Assembly: GCA_945901845.1 (NCBI GenBank) | Contig: CAMDLR010000007.1 | Span: 18,459-82,458 of the forward strand | Direction of reading: 5' to 3' | Origin: Sediminibacterium ginsengisoli | GTDB taxonomy: Bacteria; Bacteroidota; Bacteroidia; Chitinophagales; Chitinophagaceae | Length of the DNA: 64,000 nucleotides | Shown here: positions 54,439-61,724 of the stretch, one piece after another | Numbering within the stretch: position 1 is the first letter of the stretch | How the letters are laid out: every line of letters begins with the position of its first letter | Program-made: the position numbers and the translations under genes | The notes under the pieces: model-generated | The model's database searches: none | Told to the model about the DNA's origin: nothing | The model's input: the letters and a program-made list of their open reading frames with translations, nothing else

Positions 54439-54476
54439 AAGCTCACCTGACTACATCTGGTGGGCTTTTTTATTTT
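54439..54476 (+). terminator. Terminator of the SAM-I expression platform
   Basis: AAGCTCACC pairs with GGTGGGCTT around an 11-nt loop; T-rich sequence (TTTTTTATTTTT) follows. AGTCAG at 54396-54401, whose first two bases are in the P1 3' strand, is complementary to CTGACT at 54447-54452 in this hairpin, giving a possible antiterminator. Confidence 0.88.
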
Positions 54477-54502
54477 TAGTACCCTAGAAAATAAATAATA
54501 AA

Positions 54503-55759
54503 ATGGAGCATCAAAAAGTTTTAAAAATTGGTTTATTTGGTTTTGGCGTAGTAGGTGAAGGCCTTTATAAAGTATTACAACAAACGCCATCCCTAAAAGC
54601 AAGCATTGTTAAGGTTTGTATCAAAAACGTTGACAAAAAAAGGAATGCACCGGCTAGTTTATTTACCACAGATAAAAACGATCTATTATTAGACCCAAAT
54701 ATCAATGTTATTGTAGAAGTAATTGACGACTCGGTAGCAGCATTTGATATTGTTTCTACGGCACTTTTACAAGGTAAAGCTGTCGTAAGTGCTAGCAAAA
54801 AAATGATTGCCGACAACCTACCTGCCATGTTAGCACTACAAAAACAAACAGGGCTTCCCTTTTTATATGAAGCAGCAGTTTGCGCATCAATTCCTGTCAT
54901 CAGAAATCTTGAAGAATATTATGACAATGACCTACTGCATTCTATCAAGGCGATTGTGAACGGTTCAACTAATTTTATTTTAACTAAAATGTTTGAAGAC
55001 AAATTAAGTTTTCAAGCAGCACTTATACTAGCGCAACAATTAGGTTTTGCAGAAAGCAATCCAAAATTAGATGTAGAAGGTTACGATGCACTTAATAAAT
55101 GGACCGTTTTATTAGCACACGCTTATGGTATCATTGAAAAACCGGAAAATATTTTATTTAGCGGTATTCAAAATATACAATTAAGTGACGCAGCCGTAGC
55201 ACAAGAAAAAAAACTAGATATCAAGCTCATTGCGCAAGCTAAAAAACTAGCCAATGGAAAAGTAGCTGCATTTGTATTACCGCAACTTATTAGTCAAGCA
55301 GAGCCGCTTTCATTTGTCAAAAATGAATACAATGGCGTAGTTATTGAAAGCGGATTTGCCGACAAACAATTTTTTTATGGCAAAGGAGCCGGAAGCTTCC
55401 CTACAGCATCTGCCGTATTAAGTGATATTTCTGCACTTAGATACAATTACTGTTACGAGTATAAGAAACTATACCAGCAAGCCCCGCACGAATTAACTTC
55501 CGACTATTTTTTAAAAGTATATGTAAGCTTTGATGACATCAAAAATGTTCCCAAAGATAAATTTGAATGGATTGAAGAATGGCATGCACAAGAAGACCGC
55601 AAATACTTAATTGGCGTACTACACGTTAAGGAACTTATCCAAAGTAACTGGTGGAAGGAAAACAACAACTCCCTTATTTTAACCCCCGACCCTATTATTG
55701 ACAACCTTGACATCGTTCACCTTAAGAAAAAAAGCCTCGAATTGGCCGGTGTTCTTTAA
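54503..55759 (+). CDS. hom: Homoserine dehydrogenase
   Basis: 418 residues. GLFGFGVVGEGLYKVLQ (about 11-27) is the NAD(P) motif, and NGSTNFILTKMFE with AQQLGFAESNPKLDVEGYDALNKWTVL is the homoserine dehydrogenase catalytic block (Lys and Asp in place). It reduces aspartate semialdehyde to homoserine. The region after about residue 330 could be a divergent ACT-type domain. It is under a SAM-I riboswitch, tying this copy to methionine rather than threonine synthesis; a fused aspartokinase-type enzyme is likely to exist elsewhere, which is inference. Confidence 0.93.
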   Translation: MEHQKVLKIGLFGFGVVGEGLYKVLQQTPSLKASIVKVCIKNVDKKRNAPASLFTTDKNDLLLDPNINVIVEVIDDSVAAFDIVSTALLQGKAVVSASKKMIADNLPAMLALQKQTGLPFLYEAAVCASIPVIRNLEEYYDNDLLHSIKAIVNGSTNFILTKMFEDKLSFQAALILAQQLGFAESNPKLDVEGYDALNKWTVLLAHAYGIIEKPENILFSGIQNIQLSDAAVAQEKKLDIKLIAQAKKLANGKVAAFVLPQLISQAEPLSFVKNEYNGVVIESGFADKQFFYGKGAGSFPTASAVLSDISALRYNYCYEYKKLYQQAPHELTSDYFLKVYVSFDDIKNVPKDKFEWIEEWHAQEDRKYLIGVLHVKELIQSNWWKENNNSLILTPDPIIDNLDIVHLKKKSLELAGVL

Positions 55760-55778
55760 TTAATAGGTGTAACTATAG

Positions 55779-55786
55779 TAGTTTTG
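55779..55786 (+). promoter_or_regulatory. Candidate -7 box for the PAP2/NPP pair
   Basis: TAGTTTTG matches TAnnTTTG, 16 nt before the PAP2 gene ATG. No clear -33. Confidence 0.4.
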
Positions 55787-55802
55787 CATGTAAATCAACA
55801 AG

Positions 55803-56423
55803 ATGCAATTGCAACTGAATAGAAATGCGACGATAGGGATAGGCGTATCATTAATTACAGGGACTTCCTTAATACTGCTATCTATGATCATGGGCAAGGA
55901 AAATGCTTTCCTGCTAATGAACCTAGACTTAGGACCTGCTGCTGATTTCTTTTTCTATATCTGGGCCAATGCTGGCGATGGATTTATCTGGATCCCTGCT
56001 TTTGCATTAACGCTCATGTACAAGAAAAAGTTTCTTCCTTTTTTACTTGCTACGATCGTATGCTCAACCATTATCACGCAAAGCTCAAAACAAGTATTTT
56101 TTAAATCAGAAAACAGGCCTACTGCTGTCATTTCTGACAACGCATTAATACACAAAGTTTCGGGTATTGTACTACATACCACTAATAGTTTTCCATCAGG
56201 GCATACAGCAACCGCTTTTTCACTTTTCTTATTTTGTTGTTTTATTAGTGCTAAAAAATGGATCGTGCCACTAGGGTTCATCTATGCATTATTAGGTGGC
56301 TATGCAAGAATTTATGTAGCGCAACACTTTCCTTTAGATGTTGGCGCTGGTATATTTACAGCATATTTCAGTACTTTAATAGCATGGATAATTCACTTGA
56401 ACTATTTTAATAAAGCCGAATGA
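55803..56423 (+). CDS. PAP2-type membrane phosphatase
   Basis: 206 residues with about five membrane spans. The three acid-phosphatase motifs are recognisable: KSENRP (motif 1, spaced slightly differently from KX6RP), PSGHTATAF (motif 2 with the catalytic His) and ARIYVAQHFPLDVGAG (motif 3 with His and Asp). Such enzymes dephosphorylate lipid phosphates such as undecaprenyl pyrophosphate or phosphatidylglycerophosphate; the substrate is not known. Its stop overlaps the next start (ATGA). Confidence 0.87.
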   Translation: MQLQLNRNATIGIGVSLITGTSLILLSMIMGKENAFLLMNLDLGPAADFFFYIWANAGDGFIWIPAFALTLMYKKKFLPFLLATIVCSTIITQSSKQVFFKSENRPTAVISDNALIHKVSGIVLHTTNSFPSGHTATAFSLFLFCCFISAKKWIVPLGFIYALLGGYARIYVAQHFPLDVGAGIFTAYFSTLIAWIIHLNYFNKAE

Positions 56424-57691
56424 AAAAATTAAAACACATACAACTAATTGCGCTACTTGCTTTCAGCTTTATTTTTCAATTAGTAGCTGCCCAAGACACC
56501 ACGCAACAAATTACACCGGGCAGGTTTAATAGTGCCGATGCTCAAAAAAAGCCGTATGTTATTCTTATTTCGATAGATGGCCTTCGATCTGACTTTGTAG
56601 AAAAGTATCATGCAAAATCATTGCAAGCATATGGAAAATCAGGAATCATTGCGGATTACATGACTTCTGTATTCCCTTCCTTGACTTTTCCCAACCATTA
56701 CAGTATTGTAACCGGCCTCTATCCAGCACACCATGGCCTTGTTGATAATACTTTTTTTGATGAAAAAGCAAACGCTACCTATACCATGTCCAATAAACAA
56801 ATGGTAGCCGATCCTTATTGGTATGGGGGAACGCCGCTTTGGGTGCTTGCCGAAAAACAACAAATGGTAACAGCCAGCTTTTATTGGGTAGCTTCTGAAG
56901 CGGCTATTGCAAATACAAAGCCAACTTACTTTTACAATTACAACGACAAAATAAAAATAGAACAAAGAATTGCTCAAATAAAAGATTGGTTGAGCTTGCC
57001 TGACAAAACAAGACCCCACCTTATTACTTTTTACATGCCTGAGGTAGACGATGCTGCGCACAATTATGGGCCAGATAGTAAACAAGCAGAGGCCGCTGTA
57101 CAATATATAGATGGTGTGATCAAACAAATGAATGAAGCGGTAAGCAGCTTACACCTTCCTGTCAATTATATTTTGGTTTCAGATCATGGCATGGCGCTTG
57201 TAGATAGCCAAAACCCAATTCGACTTCCAAAAGCCGTTGATCCTACAAAGTTTTATGTACCATCAGGTAGTGCGCTTTTACAACTTTATGCAAAAGACAC
57301 TGCTGCCATTATCCCAACGTACCAAGCACTGGTAAAAGAGGCCAATGGATACGATGTTTATTTAAAGGACAATACCCCTACAAATTTTCATTACAGTAGC
57401 CTAGATGACCGCTATAACCGCATTGGTGACATTGTTTTAGTAGCCAAGCTGCCTTACACTTTTAGTTTAAATGGTAGACCTAGCAGTCAAGGCAAACATG
57501 GTTACGATCCTAGGCTCCCCGAAATGAGGGCTAGCTTTTTGGCATGGGGGCCTGCATTCAAAGCCGGAAAAAAAATGAACGGATTTGAAAACGTACATGT
57601 ATATCCACTTATTGCTAAAATTTTAGGGTTACAATTTGATCAAAAAACAATTGATGGAAATTTAAGTGTGCTAAAACACACACTTAAATAA
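56420..57691 (+). CDS. Secreted NPP/alkaline-phosphatase-superfamily phosphodiesterase
   Basis: 423 residues. A signal peptide ends near VAAQ (residue 25). The nucleotide pyrophosphatase/phosphodiesterase fold has Asp53 (SIDGLRSDF), nucleophile Thr89 in PSLTFPNHYSIVTGLYPAHHG, and the second metal-site Asp and His in MPEVDDAAHNYGPDS and SDHGMA. It hydrolyses phosphodiester or pyrophosphate bonds outside the cytoplasm. It is translationally coupled to the PAP2 gene by a 4-nt overlap and ends 4 nt before the convergent M28 gene. Confidence 0.92.
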   Translation: MKKLKHIQLIALLAFSFIFQLVAAQDTTQQITPGRFNSADAQKKPYVILISIDGLRSDFVEKYHAKSLQAYGKSGIIADYMTSVFPSLTFPNHYSIVTGLYPAHHGLVDNTFFDEKANATYTMSNKQMVADPYWYGGTPLWVLAEKQQMVTASFYWVASEAAIANTKPTYFYNYNDKIKIEQRIAQIKDWLSLPDKTRPHLITFYMPEVDDAAHNYGPDSKQAEAAVQYIDGVIKQMNEAVSSLHLPVNYILVSDHGMALVDSQNPIRLPKAVDPTKFYVPSGSALLQLYAKDTAAIIPTYQALVKEANGYDVYLKDNTPTNFHYSSLDDRYNRIGDIVLVAKLPYTFSLNGRPSSQGKHGYDPRLPEMRASFLAWGPAFKAGKKMNGFENVHVYPLIAKILGLQFDQKTIDGNLSVLKHTLK

Positions 57692-57695
57692 ATTG

Positions 57696-59165
57696 TTAGT
57701 CTTTCCAACGCCAATCACCTGCAATTTGTAATGGTAGTTTCAAGTTGTTTTTTAATAAAAACAATCTTGTTTCATCATCATTTAAATGCTTTGCTTCAAT
57801 TGAAGGTGCATCGGCAACAGCATACACTAAAATAGCATTAAAACGAACCGTATTTTTCATGCCTTTTTCGTCTACTAATTTAAAGCTATCGCAGTCTGCG
57901 TGGTAGCAAGGCCCCGCATTGTTAGGGAGTTTTCCACCAGCTGCACCACCCGTTGGAATGCCTTGCAACATAAATGGTTGGTGATCGCTATGAAGCCCAG
58001 CACCAGCACTAAATGAATTTTTGAAACTTGTATCGATGCTTTGCACAATAGAGCCAATTGATTTAAACAAGGTTTCAGAAACCTCTGTAGAACTTGAATA
58101 TCCGGTAGGATCGTTGGTCATGTCATAATTGAACATGTACCTGATTTGATCAATTGATTTGTCTTTTTTTGCAGCATCGATATATGCTTTTGAACCCAAC
58201 AAGCCTTCTTCTTCACCCATGAATAATACAAACTCTACAGTTCGCGTAGGACGTAGGTTAAGCGCAGCAAATGTGCGTGCCATATCAAGTACCGAAAATG
58301 ATCCAATACCATTATCAATAGCGCCGGTGGCTAAATCCCATGAGTCTAAATGACCACCTACCACTATTTTTTCTTTAGGTAAATCACTTCCTTTAATTGT
58401 TACTACAACATTGCGCGCTTTAATGAGTCCAGAAAAATTAGTCATGCGTATACTTGCAAACTGCTGTTCTTTTAAGAGCGCCTCTTTATAGGCGAGTCCA
58501 TCTTCTTTACTAATACATACCGCAGGAATTGGAATTAATTTTCCTGTAACAGATGCAGTACCAGTAAGTAAAATACCACCTGCAGCCGTATTAATAACGA
58601 TAATTCCTTTAGCGCCAAATTTTGTAGCGATCGCTGTTTTTTCGGAGCGGTGAAGACTTGGTGTGCCCGGTTTTGACCCAGGTAAAACACCTAGATATAC
58701 AAGTGCAATTTTACCAACAACTTTTGCCGGATCTTTTGCATAATCTTCATCTAATCCATTGCCCATATCCACCACTTCAAGTGTTACATCGGCAGCAACT
58801 GGCGAATGTGCGAGTGATACCGATTTTACAGCTTGCAAATTGGTTAGACTATTGCCCATCTTTACCTCTAAACCCCCTCTGCTCCAGCTTTCTACTTCAA
58901 AAGGTTGGTATTTTACGTTTTTAAAACCATAAGACTTTAATAAATTAAAAGCGTAGGCTTCCGCTTTACTCCCATTAACAGAACCGGTTAAACGGTGTCC
59001 AATAGTTTCGGTGGCATACTTAAGTGTTGCGTAGGCTTTAGAGTTTTGCTGCACTTCGGCATTGATACTTGCAAATGCTTCATACCACTCTGGCTTACTA
59101 TACTTTTGAGCAACAAGCGTGTTAACAGCAAATAAAACAGCAATAATAACGACTACCTTTTTCAT
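57696..59165 (-). CDS. Secreted M28-type zinc aminopeptidase
   Basis: 489 residues. A signal peptide (IIAVLFAVNTLVAQ) precedes a PA-like inserted domain (about 125-245, VVGKIALVYLG and GAKGIIVINTAAGG) and the M28 catalytic domain. Zinc ligands are seen in VVGGHLDSWD (His, Asp), IDNGIGS, MGEEEG (Glu pair), YDMTND and HSDHQPF. It probably removes N-terminal amino acids from peptides in the periplasm or outside the cell. It lies 25 nt after the NahK-like gene. Confidence 0.92.
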   Translation of the reverse strand: MKKVVVIIAVLFAVNTLVAQKYSKPEWYEAFASINAEVQQNSKAYATLKYATETIGHRLTGSVNGSKAEAYAFNLLKSYGFKNVKYQPFEVESWSRGGLEVKMGNSLTNLQAVKSVSLAHSPVAADVTLEVVDMGNGLDEDYAKDPAKVVGKIALVYLGVLPGSKPGTPSLHRSEKTAIATKFGAKGIIVINTAAGGILLTGTASVTGKLIPIPAVCISKEDGLAYKEALLKEQQFASIRMTNFSGLIKARNVVVTIKGSDLPKEKIVVGGHLDSWDLATGAIDNGIGSFSVLDMARTFAALNLRPTRTVEFVLFMGEEEGLLGSKAYIDAAKKDKSIDQIRYMFNYDMTNDPTGYSSSTEVSETLFKSIGSIVQSIDTSFKNSFSAGAGLHSDHQPFMLQGIPTGGAAGGKLPNNAGPCYHADCDSFKLVDEKGMKNTVRFNAILVYAVADAPSIEAKHLNDDETRLFLLKNNLKLPLQIAGDWRWKD

Positions 59166-59190
59166 TTCATTTCTTATTTAAAACAATTAA

Positions 59191-60243
59191 CTAATTATTT
59201 ATTTCAATTTGTAATATTTCCTTCTTTTGCAAATAGTCTTCTAGTAATTTAATTTGATTAGAGGCCCTATTGAAATTATGAAGCGGATATTTTGCACCAT
59301 AATATATATCGTCATTTATAAAATCCGTTAAAAACCTGAGTGCCTGCATATACATCATAAATAATCCAGCATAATAGATCTGATCCGCTTCATCTATAGA
59401 CAACATGTTTCCTGCACCTTTTAAATACCCCTTTACAATGGCTTTATATATAGTAGGTCTTACAACAATTTTAGAAAAATCTGTTTCTTCTTCAGAAACG
59501 GCACATAAATAGGTTCTAAACATATCGCCAAGGTCGCTAATAAAATAACCCGGCATGAGGGTATCCAAATCTATCACGCAAATCCCTTTATCATGATCAT
59601 CAAAAAGCAAATTGCTTATTTTGGTATCATGATGTGTAGCGCGTAATTTAAAATTTGGATTTGATTTTATTTTTTCAAAAAAATTAGCAATCCAGCTATG
59701 GTCTTTTAAAAATTGAATCTGATTTTTTGATGCAGCTATCCTATCTTGATTTCCGGACGTAAGCGCAAGTTCAAACTGCGCATATCTAAGCGTTAAATTA
59801 TGAAAATCGGGGATGGTGATTTGTAAATCATTAGCATCAAGGCCATTTAATGCATTTGTAAAAAGTCCAAATTGATAACCGGCTTCGTATGCCTGCTCCT
59901 CATTTTGAACGACTGTTTTGGCATGAGATCCTTTGACATAAGGAAACACCCTATAATACCCTTCCTCTATATATTCCATTTGATTACCATGCACTGAACT
60001 GATAGGTGCTACAAAATGGTAATTTGGAGTATTAGACGCTAGGTATCCAGCTATTAATTGAATATTATGCGCAATCGCTACCGGATTTTTAAAAACAGCT
60101 GTATTAATTTTTTGCAAAATATAGGCGTTATTTTCAGACTCTACGATATAGGTATGATTGATGAGGCCTTCCCCATGTGACTTTACAGCCACTAATGAAG
60201 CATCAAAACCAAATACCGATAATACATTTTCAGAAACGCTCAT
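59191..60243 (-). CDS. NahK-like sugar 1-kinase (APH fold)
   Basis: 350 residues of the aminoglycoside-phosphotransferase fold. GEGLINHTYIVES (about 24-36) is the nucleotide loop; HHDTKISNLLF (204-214) is the catalytic loop with Asp206 and Asn211; VIDLDTLMPG has the metal-binding Asp225/Asp227. Size and the closing YGAKYP and NRASNQIKLL parts fit N-acetylhexosamine 1-kinases (NahK) rather than antibiotic kinases. The next gene upstream in the operon encodes a GH109 alpha-GalNAc-ase, 9 nt away, supporting a role in phosphorylating released GalNAc. Confidence 0.82.
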   Translation of the reverse strand: MSVSENVLSVFGFDASLVAVKSHGEGLINHTYIVESENNAYILQKINTAVFKNPVAIAHNIQLIAGYLASNTPNYHFVAPISSVHGNQMEYIEEGYYRVFPYVKGSHAKTVVQNEEQAYEAGYQFGLFTNALNGLDANDLQITIPDFHNLTLRYAQFELALTSGNQDRIAASKNQIQFLKDHSWIANFFEKIKSNPNFKLRATHHDTKISNLLFDDHDKGICVIDLDTLMPGYFISDLGDMFRTYLCAVSEEETDFSKIVVRPTIYKAIVKGYLKGAGNMLSIDEADQIYYAGLFMMYMQALRFLTDFINDDIYYGAKYPLHNFNRASNQIKLLEDYLQKKEILQIEINN

Positions 60244-60252
60244 GCATCACAA

Positions 60253-61608
60253 TTAATAGCTATCGTTTAAAGCAAACACGGGCTTTCTATACATCCACTC
60301 GCCACCCGTAAAATCAGGGAATGCAATTGTTTCATTACCAAGCGCAATAGATTGTTCAGAAAGTGGTGTAATGGCACTCCAAGTTGCAGCATCGTATACA
60401 TCAAGTGGTGTTGGCTTACTATTTTTGATAGATTCAACAAATGCATGAATTACAAAAAAGTCCATACCGCCATGACCTGCTCCTTCCGTTTCTTTACTCC
60501 AACGCGCCCATAATGGATGATCATACTTGTCTAACCATTCTTTGGCAGGATCCCACTGATGCGATTTAGGTGATTTGTCCTGAATATAAATACTCTTATT
60601 GACGTCCATCCATAAACCTTCGGTACCTTGAACCCTAAATCCTAATGAATATGGTCGCGGCAAATTGGTATCGTGCTGTAATAAAATAGTTTCGCCATTT
60701 GCGCATTGAATATTTGTGGTAACAACATCACCCAGTCTGAAATTAACTTTTGCATTGGGATGATTTTCGCCACCTTTTTTAACCACATGATTGTGCAGTC
60801 CGCGTGCTTTAGAAGAAAATGAACATAAGTTCACGAAACGGTTACCTCTATTAATATTTATATAATTAGCGACCGGCCCAACTCCATGTGTTGGATATAA
60901 ATCTCCATTGCGCTGAACTGAATGCTCTGTCCTCCAAGAAGCTTCCGAAAAAGCTTTTTCACCAAATTCTACTGGTGTATTAGCTGGATTATTTCCATTG
61001 TTAAATTTAACCTCTCTTAAATCGTGTTGATAGCCTCCTTGTAAATGAATGAGCTCGCCAAATAATCCCTGACGCACCATATTTAAAACGGCCATTACAT
61101 CACGGCGGTAACAAACATTTTCAAGCATCATAACTTGTGCGTTGTAACGCTCCGCCGTTTTTACAACATCCCAATGATCTTGTAAACTAAGTCCAATACA
61201 AACTTCGGAACCAACATATTTTACGCCCGCTTCTAAAGAACCAACAATCATAGGTTTATGCCACTCCCAAGGTGTAGCAATTACAACACCATCTAGTTTT
61301 TCTTTTTCCAACATGCGCTTCCAAGCATAGGCGTCGCCAGTATATATAGCTGGCATTTTTTTACCAGACTTGGTGATATCTTCTTTTGCGCTATTCAGCA
61401 TATAATCGCTAACATCACAAATAGCAACAACATCTACATCTTTACGTCTTAGAAGTAAGTCTAGATGTCCTTGACCTCTTAATCCTACCCCAATAATGCC
61501 AATTTTAATATTACTAGCTGATGACTTTGCAAAAATATTTGCATTGGGCATAAATGCTACAGAAGCTGCTGCAAGGCTGCTATTTTTTAGGAAGTTGCGT
61601 CTTTTCAT
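60253..61608 (-). CDS. GH109 alpha-N-acetylgalactosaminidase (Gfo/Idh/MocA type)
   Basis: 451 residues. A Tat-like signal with a twin Arg (MKRRNFLKNSSLAAAS) indicates export in folded form with its bound NAD. GIIGVGLRGQGH (37-48) binds the cofactor; VIATPWEWHKPM, GSEVCIGLSL, HGVGPVANYININRGNRF and GAGHGGMDFFVIHAFV match the GH109 family, which hydrolyses alpha-GalNAc by an NAD redox mechanism. It is the first gene of a unit with the NahK-like kinase. No terminator or strong promoter was evident upstream. Confidence 0.9.
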   Translation of the reverse strand: MKRRNFLKNSSLAAASVAFMPNANIFAKSSASNIKIGIIGVGLRGQGHLDLLLRRKDVDVVAICDVSDYMLNSAKEDITKSGKKMPAIYTGDAYAWKRMLEKEKLDGVVIATPWEWHKPMIVGSLEAGVKYVGSEVCIGLSLQDHWDVVKTAERYNAQVMMLENVCYRRDVMAVLNMVRQGLFGELIHLQGGYQHDLREVKFNNGNNPANTPVEFGEKAFSEASWRTEHSVQRNGDLYPTHGVGPVANYININRGNRFVNLCSFSSKARGLHNHVVKKGGENHPNAKVNFRLGDVVTTNIQCANGETILLQHDTNLPRPYSLGFRVQGTEGLWMDVNKSIYIQDKSPKSHQWDPAKEWLDKYDHPLWARWSKETEGAGHGGMDFFVIHAFVESIKNSKPTPLDVYDAATWSAITPLSEQSIALGNETIAFPDFTGGEWMYRKPVFALNDSY

Positions 61609-61724
61609 TTAAAATTGTTTTAAGGTGTTCAAGATAAATAAATTATAACAATTTTAAGGCCGTTTTAAGTAGTTTGCATACTATATTAGGCAAGATTTGA
61701 AAATTGATCAAAAAAATAGCAATA

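Noticed and set aside
56639..57127. 162-residue minus-strand ORF inside the NPP gene
   Set aside because: Fully antisense to a phosphodiesterase with intact catalytic motifs; Tyr/Ile/Cys-rich, unlike real proteins.
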